Positions 8,368 to 16,991 of a DNA stretch of 41,595 nt are shown here, in pieces (the stretch's first letter is position 1; every line of letters begins with the position of its first letter). The position numbers and the translations under genes were made by a program. The notes under the pieces are model-generated. The model was not told the origin of the DNA. It ran no database searches and saw nothing but the letters and a program-made list of their open reading frames with translations. The stretch comes from Heterotrichella gracilis (Eukaryota; Sar; Xanthophyceae; Tribonematales; Xanthonemataceae): positions 1 to 41,595 of the forward strand of contig JAULBX010026986.1 in the NCBI GenBank assembly GCA_032358255.1, in the 5' to 3' direction.

Positions 8368-9900
8368 TTACTTTTTTGCACGAATCTCAAATCGCGACTT
8401 GGGTCGTTTATTGTACTGCCAGTTGAAGCCTTTTAATTTAGCATTTTCTATATCCACTGTTTTTAAGGGATCGATCTTTCCGGTAGATTTTGGTTTTAAG
8501 GTGAGTCGATCAACTTCTCCATTTTTGAACCAAAGATGAATTTCATTGCAGGAGGTTTGATCGAGACCTAAAATTTTTGTTTTGTCTTTTGGATAATATA
8601 AGATCTCTGCATTTCCTTTAACGATCACCTTTCTGATCGTGTCTTGAAAAACAAAACCTTCTAATTTTTTACCCGCGAGTTGATTAAATTTATCGGGATT
8701 TAAACTGTCTAATTGTTGAATCAATAAGGCTTTACCGTCTATTCTGAATCCCTTTACCCGTGTTTTATTCACATCAACCTGAATAATGCGTCCGCTCACC
8801 TGCGATAGCTGGCTCCATAATACGGGGCTCTTAAACAATTGCATCAATGAATCCTGAGTGTTCATGGTGGCTGAGTCACACAAAGCCTGCATGTCGGATT
8901 TATAAATTTTTACGTGGTGAAAGGCGTTTAGAAAATTATTGACAGAGTCTAGATCACGGTGATATAAAGTATCAGCGGCTAAAAACAAGGTATCATTATC
9001 TAATATTCTGGCATACAAAGCACGTTTGGTAACAAAGGCTTCTGATTTAAATTCTTTGTATTCGATGTAATCACCAAACACAATGGAGCGCTGCGAAGTG
9101 TCGATCATGGTGACATTACCAAATGCTTTTCCAAACTTTAAGGTACGATCGTAAACAAGACTATCGCCTTTTAAACGTTGCTGAGAAGTCACTAAGATGG
9201 CGTTTTTGCTGAAGGCTGATTTCTCTTTATTGGTGTCGTACCAGCCATTTTCGCAATAAATATAATCAGATTGACTGGTGATGATACTTGGACCAATAAA
9301 ATAAGCTGTTTTATTTGGCAATTTATACCGCAAGGTGTCACACTTCATGGTGTACTGTGGATTGGTTAACACCACATCGAAATGAAAAGTAGCCTCTTTG
9401 GTGGCTGAATAATAATGGCCGTTTTTACTCACCAGGGTGTTTTGTTTATTCACCAAAGTACCACCATTGTAATAATTAGCCACCGATGTGGCCATATTAA
9501 AGGTTAATAAATTAGTGGTTAATGTCATATCACGTTCTACCACTTTTACATTTCTTTCAAGTGTGGCAATTCGTGTTTTACCTTCGTAAATTAAATTTGT
9601 TCCGGTTACCCTAATACTATCCCCTTTGGTGATCAGAATATTTCCTCTGGCGATCATGCGATTGGTTTCACTATAAATATAAGCGGTGTCGCAATACATG
9701 AGAGCCCCTTCGTGCTCACAAATAACATTGCCGCTTAAGATCTTGGCATTATTTTTTTCTTTGTCGAAGGTGAGACTACCGGCCTGTTTAATTTCAATTT
9801 GTTTGCTTTTGGCATCAGAGACAGGGGTAGCAGAATACTGAGCCATAATTTTGGCTGCGAGTAAACTAAAAAAGAGGATATAGAATGGAGCCTTAAACAT
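8368..9900 (-). CDS. OstA/LptA-like LPS transport protein
   Basis: A 510-residue exported protein: signal peptide MFKAPFYILFFSLLAAKIMAQ, then repeated beta-strand units of the OstA/LptA jellyroll type, e.g. AKILSGNVICEHEGALMYCDTAYIY, followed by MIARGNILITKGDSIRVTG and TRIATLERNVKVVERDMTL. In E. coli LptA the same fold bridges LPS from the inner to the outer membrane. This protein is several times longer than LptA and lacks the LptD barrel, a form common in Bacteroidota. It is the last gene of the LptF/G-GT4-GT2 operon; its ATG lies inside the stop region of the GT2 gene (8-nt overlap, 9893-9900). The context supports a role in building or moving LPS. An exact place in the Lpt bridge is inferred. 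Confidence 0.82.
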   Translation of the reverse strand: MFKAPFYILFFSLLAAKIMAQYSATPVSDAKSKQIEIKQAGSLTFDKEKNNAKILSGNVICEHEGALMYCDTAYIYSETNRMIARGNILITKGDSIRVTGTNLIYEGKTRIATLERNVKVVERDMTLTTNLLTFNMATSVANYYNGGTLVNKQNTLVSKNGHYYSATKEATFHFDVVLTNPQYTMKCDTLRYKLPNKTAYFIGPSIITSQSDYIYCENGWYDTNKEKSAFSKNAILVTSQQRLKGDSLVYDRTLKFGKAFGNVTMIDTSQRSIVFGDYIEYKEFKSEAFVTKRALYARILDNDTLFLAADTLYHRDLDSVNNFLNAFHHVKIYKSDMQALCDSATMNTQDSLMQLFKSPVLWSQLSQVSGRIIQVDVNKTRVKGFRIDGKALLIQQLDSLNPDKFNQLAGKKLEGFVFQDTIRKVIVKGNAEILYYPKDKTKILGLDQTSCNEIHLWFKNGEVDRLTLKPKSTGKIDPLKTVDIENAKLKGFNWQYNKRPKSRFEIRAKK

Positions 9901-11059
9901 TTCTTTTAACAGGTTGCCATACGCTTGTTTGTATACCCTGGCAATATTTAAAAAATCCGTGCAACAAAGCTAAGTTCATTAAATAAAAATGGCTAATATA
10001 TTTTAAGAATGAATTTTTAAAATAAAATACACTATTAAAAACGGGAAGCAGAAAGCCGAAAAATTGCAGTGAAAACAAGACACTAAAGATGGGTTGATGG
10101 ATCATTAATAAAGCCGACGATACTAAACTGGTGATTAAAAATAAGGGCGTTAACCAACGAAGTACTTTATGTGACCAAAAAGCGAAGGTGAGTGGTTTCC
10201 AAAACGTGAATAAAAAATTTTTAAAAAAGAACAGATTTTGAAAGTTGCCCGAAGAGATCCTCACTTTTCGTTTGTATTCACCGGAAGTATCGCTGGCAAC
10301 ATCTTCAAAACAAATGGCCTTAGGATTAAATAAAGCGAATTTGCCTCTGGTTAAGACCTGCAAGGTGATGAAAAAATCATCCACGATAAATTTAAGTGGA
10401 ACCTTGCTGAACAAATTGTCGCGAATAGCATAACAACCACCTTCGGCTCCCATGATTAAATTAAAGGCATTGCTCTCACAATTTTTTAATTTATTCTCTA
10501 AGGTGAGGTAGGTTTTTTCCTGCGCGGTGATCCCTTCATTGGTGAGTGATTCTTTTACAATAGTTGCGGCAACTAATCCTACCCGTTCATCTTTGAATTT
10601 TTTGATGAGCTCAAAAATAGTTTGAGGCGTAAAATTCACATTGGCATCGGTCATTATAAGTATCTCTTCATTTCCGAGTGACTGTAAATAATTGATGATA
10701 CTGATCTTTCCTACACGAGAATTAAATTTGACCAATTCTAACTGAGGATAGGTGGTTTTAAGCGCTTCCACGATGGCATCTGTTTGGTCGTCAGAGGCAT
10801 CAGAACCAACATACACCTTCATTTTTGATGGCGGATAATCGGATCTGAAAACCGATTCAATTTTTTCTTTGATGACCTTTTCTTCGTTGTAAGCAGCAAT
10901 TAGAACAGCTACTGAAGGGAGTTCTTCAAGGGCTGAATACTCGAGTATGTTATTTTTATATTTCGAGAAAAAAACTAACATCAGCGCCGGATAAAAGAGA
11001 TAGGTGTGCAGGATCAAGTACACAGAAATAATAAAGGATATAAGCAATACACTATGCAT
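9893..11059 (-). CDS. Family 2 glycosyltransferase, membrane-bound
   Basis: A 388-residue inner-membrane glycosyltransferase. An N-terminal membrane helix (SVLLISFIISVYLILHTYLFY) precedes the GT-A domain: VAVLIAAYNEEKVIKEKIES, GSDASDDQTDAIV, and the metal-binding MTDANVNFTPQTIF. The FIVDDFFITLQVL segment holds the acceptor-side Asp pair, followed by YKRKVRISSGNFQNLFF in the place of the QxxRW motif of cellulose synthase-like enzymes. Three or four C-terminal membrane segments follow. Likely adds a sugar to a lipid-linked envelope glycan. Overlaps the GT4 gene by 8 nt (11052-11059) and the OstA-like gene by 8 nt. Sugar donor unknown. Confidence 0.85.
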   Translation of the reverse strand: MHSVLLISFIISVYLILHTYLFYPALMLVFFSKYKNNILEYSALEELPSVAVLIAAYNEEKVIKEKIESVFRSDYPPSKMKVYVGSDASDDQTDAIVEALKTTYPQLELVKFNSRVGKISIINYLQSLGNEEILIMTDANVNFTPQTIFELIKKFKDERVGLVAATIVKESLTNEGITAQEKTYLTLENKLKNCESNAFNLIMGAEGGCYAIRDNLFSKVPLKFIVDDFFITLQVLTRGKFALFNPKAICFEDVASDTSGEYKRKVRISSGNFQNLFFFKNFLFTFWKPLTFAFWSHKVLRWLTPLFLITSLVSSALLMIHQPIFSVLFSLQFFGFLLPVFNSVFYFKNSFLKYISHFYLMNLALLHGFFKYCQGIQTSVWQPVKRNV

Positions 11060-12260
11060 GAAGTAATCCTTTATAAAATTCGTTTAACTTTGAAATGACC
11101 TTGTAATTATCAAACTCATTATTAGCCAATTCACTGGCATTTTTTTCAAGATCCTTACGTTGCTCCTCATGCGTAAGTAAACGAATCACCGCGTCTGAAA
11201 ACGAGTCTGCTGAATCGGCGATCATGATGTTTAGTTGATCGGTGTATGGAATACCTTCCGCTCCAATACTGGTGCTTACAATGGCTTTCCCATAAGCCAT
11301 TCCTTCAATGATCTTAATTCGCAAACCACTACCCGACCATAATGGCACGATCATGAGTTCATGTTGCTGGTAAAACGCTTTGCCATTTTCAACACTCTCA
11401 ACAATGATCACATTGGGTCGAGTGATATGAAAAAACTCCAATGGCATTCCTCTTCCTGCAATAATGAATTTTGCTTCCGGAACAGCAGCATGAACTTTCT
11501 CCCAACAATTCGCTAAAAACCAATTAGCAGCCTCTTGATTGGGTAGCCAATCCATTGATCCAAAATAAAAAATGGTTTTTGCTTTGGAATTGAGTGCAAG
11601 TTTTTGCTGGTATGTCTTCACGTCTACCCCGGTAATGCAGGTAAAAATGGGTTTTGTGAAACCTAATTTAATAAACTCTGATCTGTCTTTATCCGTTATA
11701 GGAACCACCGCATCCACTTCGTTCAACACCTTCAGTTCAAATTGTTTTAAGCGGTTGTTTTGTAAGGTCAGATATAGTTTTTTTAAACTGATAGATTCGT
11801 TGGCAATGTGCCTTCTCCAGATACAATGTTCAATGTTATGCGCACGAAGAATGATTTTTGCAGAAGAATATTTTTTAATGGTAGTGATATAAACACCCAT
11901 GAATAATCCTTCTAACTGAACTATATCAAATTCATTCTTTTTTAATGTTTCAATGAGTTTTTTTTCAAATGCTTTAAAATAAAATCGACTCACAAAATAA
12001 GATCTGCCGCTAAACAAATTAACGAATGCTCCTAAAATGCTGGTATTGGTGTTGCGGTAGATGGAAATATAATGTGACTTTTCGGCAAACTCATTAGGTA
12101 CTAGATTGTCTGCCTTAAAATGTTTTTTTGTATTAATCGTTAATAAATGCAAGTCCACCTTGTTCTCTATGAGACCGGCTGCCATGTTATAGATAGCGAT
12201 ACTACTTCCATCGTTGGCCGGATAAGGCGCTTTATTACATATCTGAAGCAGTTTAAGCAA
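11052..12260 (-). CDS. Family 4 glycosyltransferase
   Basis: About 402 residues, GT-B fold. The N-terminus LKLLQICNKAPYPANDGSSI is the usual opening of GT4 enzymes; the C-terminal domain shows IFYFGSMDWLPNQEAANWFL, then AKFIIAGRGMP, and GSGLRIKIIEGMAYGKAIVSTSIG with the retaining-GT Glu. I chose a TTG start at 12260, in the middle of the LptF/G stop region (TTGCTTAA), because the Rossmann strand begins there. An upstream TTG/ATG-initiated reading at 12314 would put an unusual tail inside the LptF/G gene. A role in LPS core or O-unit sugar addition follows from the operon, not from specific residues. Confidence 0.82.
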   Translation of the reverse strand: MLKLLQICNKAPYPANDGSSIAIYNMAAGLIENKVDLHLLTINTKKHFKADNLVPNEFAEKSHYISIYRNTNTSILGAFVNLFSGRSYFVSRFYFKAFEKKLIETLKKNEFDIVQLEGLFMGVYITTIKKYSSAKIILRAHNIEHCIWRRHIANESISLKKLYLTLQNNRLKQFELKVLNEVDAVVPITDKDRSEFIKLGFTKPIFTCITGVDVKTYQQKLALNSKAKTIFYFGSMDWLPNQEAANWFLANCWEKVHAAVPEAKFIIAGRGMPLEFFHITRPNVIIVESVENGKAFYQQHELMIVPLWSGSGLRIKIIEGMAYGKAIVSTSIGAEGIPYTDQLNIMIADSADSFSDAVIRLLTHEEQRKDLEKNASELANNEFDNYKVISKLNEFYKGLLHA

Positions 12261-13696
12261 TGGCTTTTTTCTTAAAAATTTTTGAAAAGAAGGTATAATA
12301 AATAGTGAGGTCAAAAAGCGCTGAATCGCGGGCAGCTTTCATGGTTAAAAACATACTTATTGGTAGAAAAAGTACAACCGGTGCCCAAGAGGCCTGCCAT
12401 GGCGGAAGTTTTCCGTCGAGTGCCAATGAATTAAACATTTCTGTCAAAATATAATAGAGAAGAAAAAAGAGAACCGACACAATTACCGGCAAACCTAATC
12501 CGCCTTTTTTGATGATGGACCCCAATGGAGCTCCAATAAAAAACAAAACCAAACAAGCGAAACAAACCACAATTTTTTTATGCCATTCCAATAAGTATTG
12601 TTTGATCTCCCCTTTTTCACCATCATTCAGATTGATAAAATGATCAATGTTTCCTTCGTTAGTTCGGCAAATGTTTTGAGCATTTTGAATGAGCAGGTTA
12701 AATTCATTCACATTTAAACTGTCATAAAAACGAGCAATACTCACGTTGGGATGAGTAGAAGGCTTTGCGATGAAGGCGGATGTTCTTGAAAAAAACGAAT
12801 TCAGATTTTGTCCACACAAGGTGGTATATCTTCGGTTTAAAATTCGTTTGGTAGAATCCACCACTGAGTCTATCTGCCATACATTCAGCATTTCTCCATG
12901 ACCTTTAAACAGCTCCTCATTGGTGCGTTTCATCTTAAAATCTTCGAGCGGTATATTGATCTGAAGTTGTTTATAATTTAATAATGAAAGCGATTTTTTA
13001 AGTGTACGACTATCTCTGTCGGTAATATCTTCATAACGATTTCCATCTCTCAGCATTAACACCAGAGCTGAAGTATCGGCCGTAGTGGTAATTTTACCTG
13101 ATTTNNNNNNNNNNGGCGTACATCTGAATATTATTGCCAATGTGCGCGCTATGGATATAAATATACACATCGTATAAGATGTCCTTTTTTGGGGACTTTC
13201 CTCCAACTCTCAGACTAAAGTTATCGATGGCATTGTAAAAAATACCCTCTTTAATATTTACCGCCGGTTTTTTTTGGCGTATATCATACAACAAGGCATG
13301 CGATTTTAATTGTACAACGGGCAGAATAAAATTATTGAATAAGAAAGTTAAACCACCTAAAAAAACCACTAACCAAAACACCGCTTTCATGATCTTGAAT
13401 AAGGAGAGTCCGGAAGACTTCATGGCAGCGAGTTCGTAATTTTCGGCCATGTTTCCAAAACTCATGATAGATGCCAGAAGAACTGCTAAAGGAATGCATT
13501 GCGGAATAATAGCGATCCAGGCATAGGTAAACAAGCTAATAAGATCCATGGTTTTAAGACCCTTTCCTATAAAATCATCCAAATACGTGATGACAATTTG
13601 CACCAAAAAGAGTAAAAATACACTTATGAATAAGGTAGCAAAAAAAGGCGGTAAAAACGATCTAAGCGTAAGTGTATGTAGTTTTTTCAGAAACAC
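12253..13696 (-). CDS. LptF/LptG (YjgP/YjgQ) family LPS export permease, interrupted by an assembly gap
   Basis: An inner-membrane permease of the LptB2FG type, which extracts LPS and passes it to the periplasmic bridge. The N-terminal part (13115-13696) carries the first three helices and the LAVLLASIMSFGNMAENYELAAMKSSG coupling-helix region that contacts LptB. The C-terminal part (12253-13104) carries the end of the periplasmic domain and three further helices (IVVCFACLVLFFIGAPLGSII and on). Ten N at 13105-13114 break the gene; the two flanks are in frame only if the true gap is 0 or a multiple of 3 nt. Both flanks end on codon boundaries, giving about 477 residues if nothing is missing, a normal length. 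Start is a GTG at 13696, followed by FLKKLHTLTLRSFLPPF. Whether it is LptF or LptG cannot be told. Confidence 0.88.
13105..13114. other. Assembly gap (10 N) inside the LptF/LptG gene
   Basis: Ten undetermined bases. The flanking sequence reads into both halves of one permease gene, so this is a scaffold join, not a biological break. The codon phase on both sides requires a real gap length that is a multiple of three, including zero, so the 10 is a placeholder. Confidence 0.95.
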
Positions 13697-13758
13697 AATA
13701 TCGTGTATAAAAATACATTTATTTGCTTAATTTAATTTATAAATTAACTAATCTTTGT

Positions 13759-13766
13759 TATTTTTG
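13759..13766 (+). promoter_or_regulatory. -7 box (TATTTTTG) upstream of the DPM1-like GT2
   Basis: Perfect TAnnTTTG element ending 6 nt before the ATG at 13773. The short spacing implies a very short or absent 5' leader. It also argues against a TTG start at 13755, which would lie upstream of the box. Confidence 0.5.
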
Positions 13767-13772
13767 TTGAAT

Positions 13773-14522
13773 ATGATTAATGGAAAAAAGATAATCGCTG
13801 TATTGCCCGCATACAATGCTGCTCTCACGTTAAAAAAAACATATGATGAAATCCCGTTTGACATTGTAGATGATGTGGTATTAGTGGATGATCACAGTAA
13901 AGATAATACCTCCGAAGTGGCCAAAAACATTGGCATTAAGCATGTAATTCGTCACGAACAAAACAAGGGTTATGGCGGAAATCAAAAGACCTGTTATGAT
14001 AAAGCCATGAGTTTAGGTGCTGACATCGTGATCATGCTTCATCCTGACTATCAATACACGCCAAAGTTAATTGCCAGTTTAAGTTATTTAATAGCCAACG
14101 ATCTGTATCCTGTGGCTTTTGGGTCAAGAATCTTAGGTAAAGGCGCCTTAAAAGGTGGTATGCCTATGTACAAGTATATCTTTAACCGAATGTTGACGTT
14201 TACACAAAACGTGTTGATCAATCAAAAATTATCTGAATATCATACCGGTTACCGTGCCTTCTCAAAAGAAGTTATTCAAAAAATAAATTATCATGCCAAT
14301 TCAGATGATTTTGTATTTGATAATCAAATGATCTCGCAAATTTTTTATGCCGGATTTGATATTGCAGAAGTAACCTGCCCTACAAAGTACTTTCCCGAAG
14401 CCAGTTCCATTAACTTCAGCAGAAGCACCAAATATGGATTAGGCGTATTAGGAGTATCTTTTACTCACTTTTTTAACCGTATTGGTTTAATGAAATCGGA
14501 GATTTATAAAACAAAAAACTAA
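13773..14522 (+). CDS. Family 2 glycosyltransferase, dolichol-phosphate mannose synthase-like
   Basis: A 249-residue GT-A enzyme. The Rossmann start (KKIIAVLPAYNAALTLKKTY) is followed by DDVVLVDDHSKDNTSEVAK and the metal-binding MLHPDYQYTP region. The C-terminus (SEYHTGYRAFSKEVIQKIN, then NQMISQIFYAGFDIAEV) resembles DPM1-type enzymes that transfer a sugar from NDP-sugar to a polyprenyl phosphate. There are no strong membrane helices. It diverges from the LptF/G operon and is followed 4 nt later by the acidic pRiA4 ORF-3-like gene. I start at the ATG at 13773 just after a -7 box. Confidence 0.82.
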   Translation: MINGKKIIAVLPAYNAALTLKKTYDEIPFDIVDDVVLVDDHSKDNTSEVAKNIGIKHVIRHEQNKGYGGNQKTCYDKAMSLGADIVIMLHPDYQYTPKLIASLSYLIANDLYPVAFGSRILGKGALKGGMPMYKYIFNRMLTFTQNVLINQKLSEYHTGYRAFSKEVIQKINYHANSDDFVFDNQMISQIFYAGFDIAEVTCPTKYFPEASSINFSRSTKYGLGVLGVSFTHFFNRIGLMKSEIYKTKN

Positions 14523-14526
14523 ACAA

Positions 14527-15198
14527 ATGGCGGCTTATCGTTTTAAAATATTTCTTGAAGACAATGAAGATGTTTTCAGAGATATTGATATTAAAGTAGC
14601 TCAAACATTCGAACAATTTCATACCATTATTCAAACCGCCTTTAAATTTGACGCGAAACACTCCGCCTCTTTTTTTGTAAGCGACGACTACTGGCGTAAA
14701 GGTCAGGAAATAACGCTTCGTAAAGAAGATCTGCCTCTGGACGAAGAAGAGATTCGCAAAAACGTGGATCCAAAAAAATTAATGAGCGATGTAAAAATTG
14801 CCAAATACATTGAGCAACCACATCAGCGTTTTGTTTATGTTTTTGATCCCGCCGTGCAATGGACCTTTTTAATTGAGATGATCAAAATTGTGGATGAGAA
14901 CTCCAAATTAGAATATCCTAACATTGTAAAAAGCATTGGTTCTGCTCCCAAACAATACAAACAAATCAACATGGCGAAGGAAGAATTAAGTCCTGATTTA
15001 GCCATGGCAGGTTTGTTAAGCGAGTTGGACGAGGAAGATGATGAAGAAGTCTATAAAACGATTGAAACCGGAGAAGAAGCTGTTGAAGAAGATGATATTG
15101 CCAGTTTAGAAGGTGAAGAAGGAGAAGAAGAGGAAAGTGAAGAAAACGAAGAAGGATCTGATGACTCCTATGGTTTTGAAGACGAAGAGGATCACTAA
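14527..15198 (+). CDS. pRiA4b ORF-3/IS1096 passenger-like protein with a long acidic tail
   Basis: A 223-residue soluble protein. The first about 145 residues match the PRiA4_ORF3 domain (IS1096 TnpR-type passenger): AAYRFKIFLEDNEDVFRDIDI, TFEQFHTIIQTAFKFD, HSASFFVSDDYWRKG, and FVYVFDPAVQWTFLIEMIKI. Its biochemical function is not known; the name comes from a transposon passenger, not from a mobile element here. The last about 55 residues are almost all Glu/Asp with Ser/Gly, an acidic tail beyond the usual domain. It follows the GT2 gene by 4 nt, so it is probably cotranscribed. No transposase or terminal repeats are near. Confidence 0.78.
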   Translation: MAAYRFKIFLEDNEDVFRDIDIKVAQTFEQFHTIIQTAFKFDAKHSASFFVSDDYWRKGQEITLRKEDLPLDEEEIRKNVDPKKLMSDVKIAKYIEQPHQRFVYVFDPAVQWTFLIEMIKIVDENSKLEYPNIVKSIGSAPKQYKQINMAKEELSPDLAMAGLLSELDEEDDEEVYKTIETGEEAVEEDDIASLEGEEGEEEESEENEEGSDDSYGFEDEEDH

Positions 15199-15201
15199 GC
15201 C

Positions 15202-15720
15202 TTATTTGCTGTTCAGGTTTTGATAATCTATCGAAATTATTTTTAAGCTCTTTATCGAATTAATTCTGATCCGTTTTAGATCGAGTTCCCTCATGCCTAA
15301 TCCTGTTGCCACTAAGCCTAAAGAGATCAATGCCGCTCTCTGGTCAATAATTGGCGTCTCACTCAAAATCACATTATTCACCGTGTTTAAGGAAAAAAAG
15401 CCTACTCCGGCTATGTAAAATGCCGATTCGAAGGTATTCACCAAATGATTGTGTTTTCTTAAACGGATACGCTTTAACTGCGATAAATAAAGTTCACTGT
15501 TATCATCAAAAAGAATGATGCTGTCTTGCATGTGAATGATCTTTTTAACAGTGTAAAAGCGTTGTCCCTTCAATTTATACTCAAATAATTCACCTTTAAA
15601 CACATCGTAGCTGAGGGTTTCACCAAATTTGTCGTAACTAATTCGTAAAAATGTTTGCCCAACAAGCGAGGTGCAAAAAAACATCTTGACTATAAGAACC
15701 AGACTAAGCGCAACTTTCAT
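15202..15720 (-). CDS. Hypothetical exported protein
   Basis: A 172-residue protein with a signal peptide (MKVALSLVLIVKMFFCTSLVGQ). The mature part has a beta-rich segment (DSIILFDDNSELYLSQLKRIRL) and two hydrophobic stretches (about 97-115 and 128-142) that may be membrane helices or barrel strands. I recognise no family. It is convergent with the acidic protein gene with only 3 nt between the two stops. It could be a small outer-membrane or periplasmic protein of the envelope cluster. Confidence 0.65.
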   Translation of the reverse strand: MKVALSLVLIVKMFFCTSLVGQTFLRISYDKFGETLSYDVFKGELFEYKLKGQRFYTVKKIIHMQDSIILFDDNSELYLSQLKRIRLRKHNHLVNTFESAFYIAGVGFFSLNTVNNVILSETPIIDQRAALISLGLVATGLGMRELDLKRIRINSIKSLKIISIDYQNLNSK

Positions 15721-15773
15721 TTTAGCGAAATGAATTGGTGTAATATAAAGATAATAAAAAAAGTCTATTTAAC

Positions 15774-16991
15774 CTAAAGCGCCAATAAGCGGGAATAAAA
15801 CTCAGTATAATTAACTTGAGCCGATACCTTTTGCTCAAAAGCAAGCCTGGCATTTTTTCTTAAATCAGTATGATTTGAGGAGGATAAAAGGTTTAAAACA
15901 GCAAGAGAAATTTCTTGTACCGACGAATTAACCGGGATTAATTTTCCATTTCGTTCATTCACCAGATCCCCTATTCCACCAATGTTTGGAGCCAATACCG
16001 GAATTCCAAACGAAAAGGCTTCCATGATAGATACCGGCAAACCTTCAGTCGTGCTTAAATTAATGAACAGATCTACCGATCGTGTTTGGTAAAAGTGAAT
16101 GATCTGCTGATTGTCCACCTGTCCCATTAAATGAACCTTTAAATCGTTTCGACTTTCCTTTAGTTTAGCTCTCAGTTCATCTGCCAAAGGACCATCACCA
16201 AAATGGTACCAGTTGATAGGAGCATTGCTTTGCTGCAACACCTCAAAAATTAAAGGCAAACGTTTAAGTGCAACCATGTTAGAAACACTGACAATGGTAT
16301 AGGAATTCGCCGGCAAATAAGGATTAAGGCCATGATCAAAAACGCCTAAACGAGAGACCATTAATTTACTCTGTATTTCAGGATAACGCTGAAGAAGGTA
16401 ATCTTTACCATGCTTAGAAATACAAACAATAAGATCAGCGTTTTGAAAGACTAATTTTCGTAAGGGTGCATAATCTGCTTTAAGATGCTCATACAGATCT
16501 GAACCATGTAAACGGATCACTATTTTCAGTTGATCTTGATTAAACTTTCGTTTAAGATAAGGAATGATCCAACAGAAATTATCACCCCAATAAAAATACA
16601 AGATGCTTTTATCTTCTTTAGCAATGGAGCTACATAAGTCTTTGTATGCATTTGAAGAAAGAATAGCACGTGTAACAAACAAACTTACCAGACAGTAATA
16701 GGCTTTTTTGAACGAAAAAAACAATGAAATCAGTTCTTTCAAATGAAACTGAAAAGGAGCCAGATTAAACAGGCCTTTGATAAAGATCCATTTTTTATCG
16801 GTAGAAGATTTGAAGACGGGCTCTTTAACAGATATGGTTGAACTGCTTGGAACCTTTAATTCTAATGGCTTTCCATATAAACTAAGCAGTGATATTTTAC
16901 TAAAATACTTTTTGCTGAATTCAAATTCATTCACTAAAAAAGGTTCTGCCTTTTTAAATGGAAAATAATTCGCAAAAATGACGAGCCTCAT
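15774..16991 (-). CDS. Family 4 glycosyltransferase
   Basis: A 405-residue GT-B glycosyltransferase. The N-terminal MRLVIFANYFPFKKAEPFLVNE is typical of capsule/LPS GT4 enzymes, and the middle DLIVCISKHGKDYLLQRYP is the usual linker-strand region. The donor-binding domain shows YTIVSVSNMVALKRLPLIFE, NWYHFGDGPLADELRA, and TTEGLPVSIMEAFSFGIPVLAP with the EX7E catalytic pattern. Its ATG directly follows the stop of the methyltransferase gene, so the two form an operon. Probably adds one sugar of the surface glycan exported by the neighbouring flippase; sugar unknown. Confidence 0.87.
   Translation of the reverse strand: MRLVIFANYFPFKKAEPFLVNEFEFSKKYFSKISLLSLYGKPLELKVPSSSTISVKEPVFKSSTDKKWIFIKGLFNLAPFQFHLKELISLFFSFKKAYYCLVSLFVTRAILSSNAYKDLCSSIAKEDKSILYFYWGDNFCWIIPYLKRKFNQDQLKIVIRLHGSDLYEHLKADYAPLRKLVFQNADLIVCISKHGKDYLLQRYPEIQSKLMVSRLGVFDHGLNPYLPANSYTIVSVSNMVALKRLPLIFEVLQQSNAPINWYHFGDGPLADELRAKLKESRNDLKVHLMGQVDNQQIIHFYQTRSVDLFINLSTTEGLPVSIMEAFSFGIPVLAPNIGGIGDLVNERNGKLIPVNSSVQEISLAVLNLLSSSNHTDLRKNARLAFEQKVSAQVNYTEFYSRLLAL

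Noticed and set aside
13105-13114. Frameshifted pseudogene of the LPS permease
   Set aside because: The frame change coincides exactly with the N run, so it reflects gap length, not mutation.
14527-15198. Mobile element, from the IS1096-passenger name
   Set aside because: No transposase, no terminal inverted repeats and no target duplication around it.
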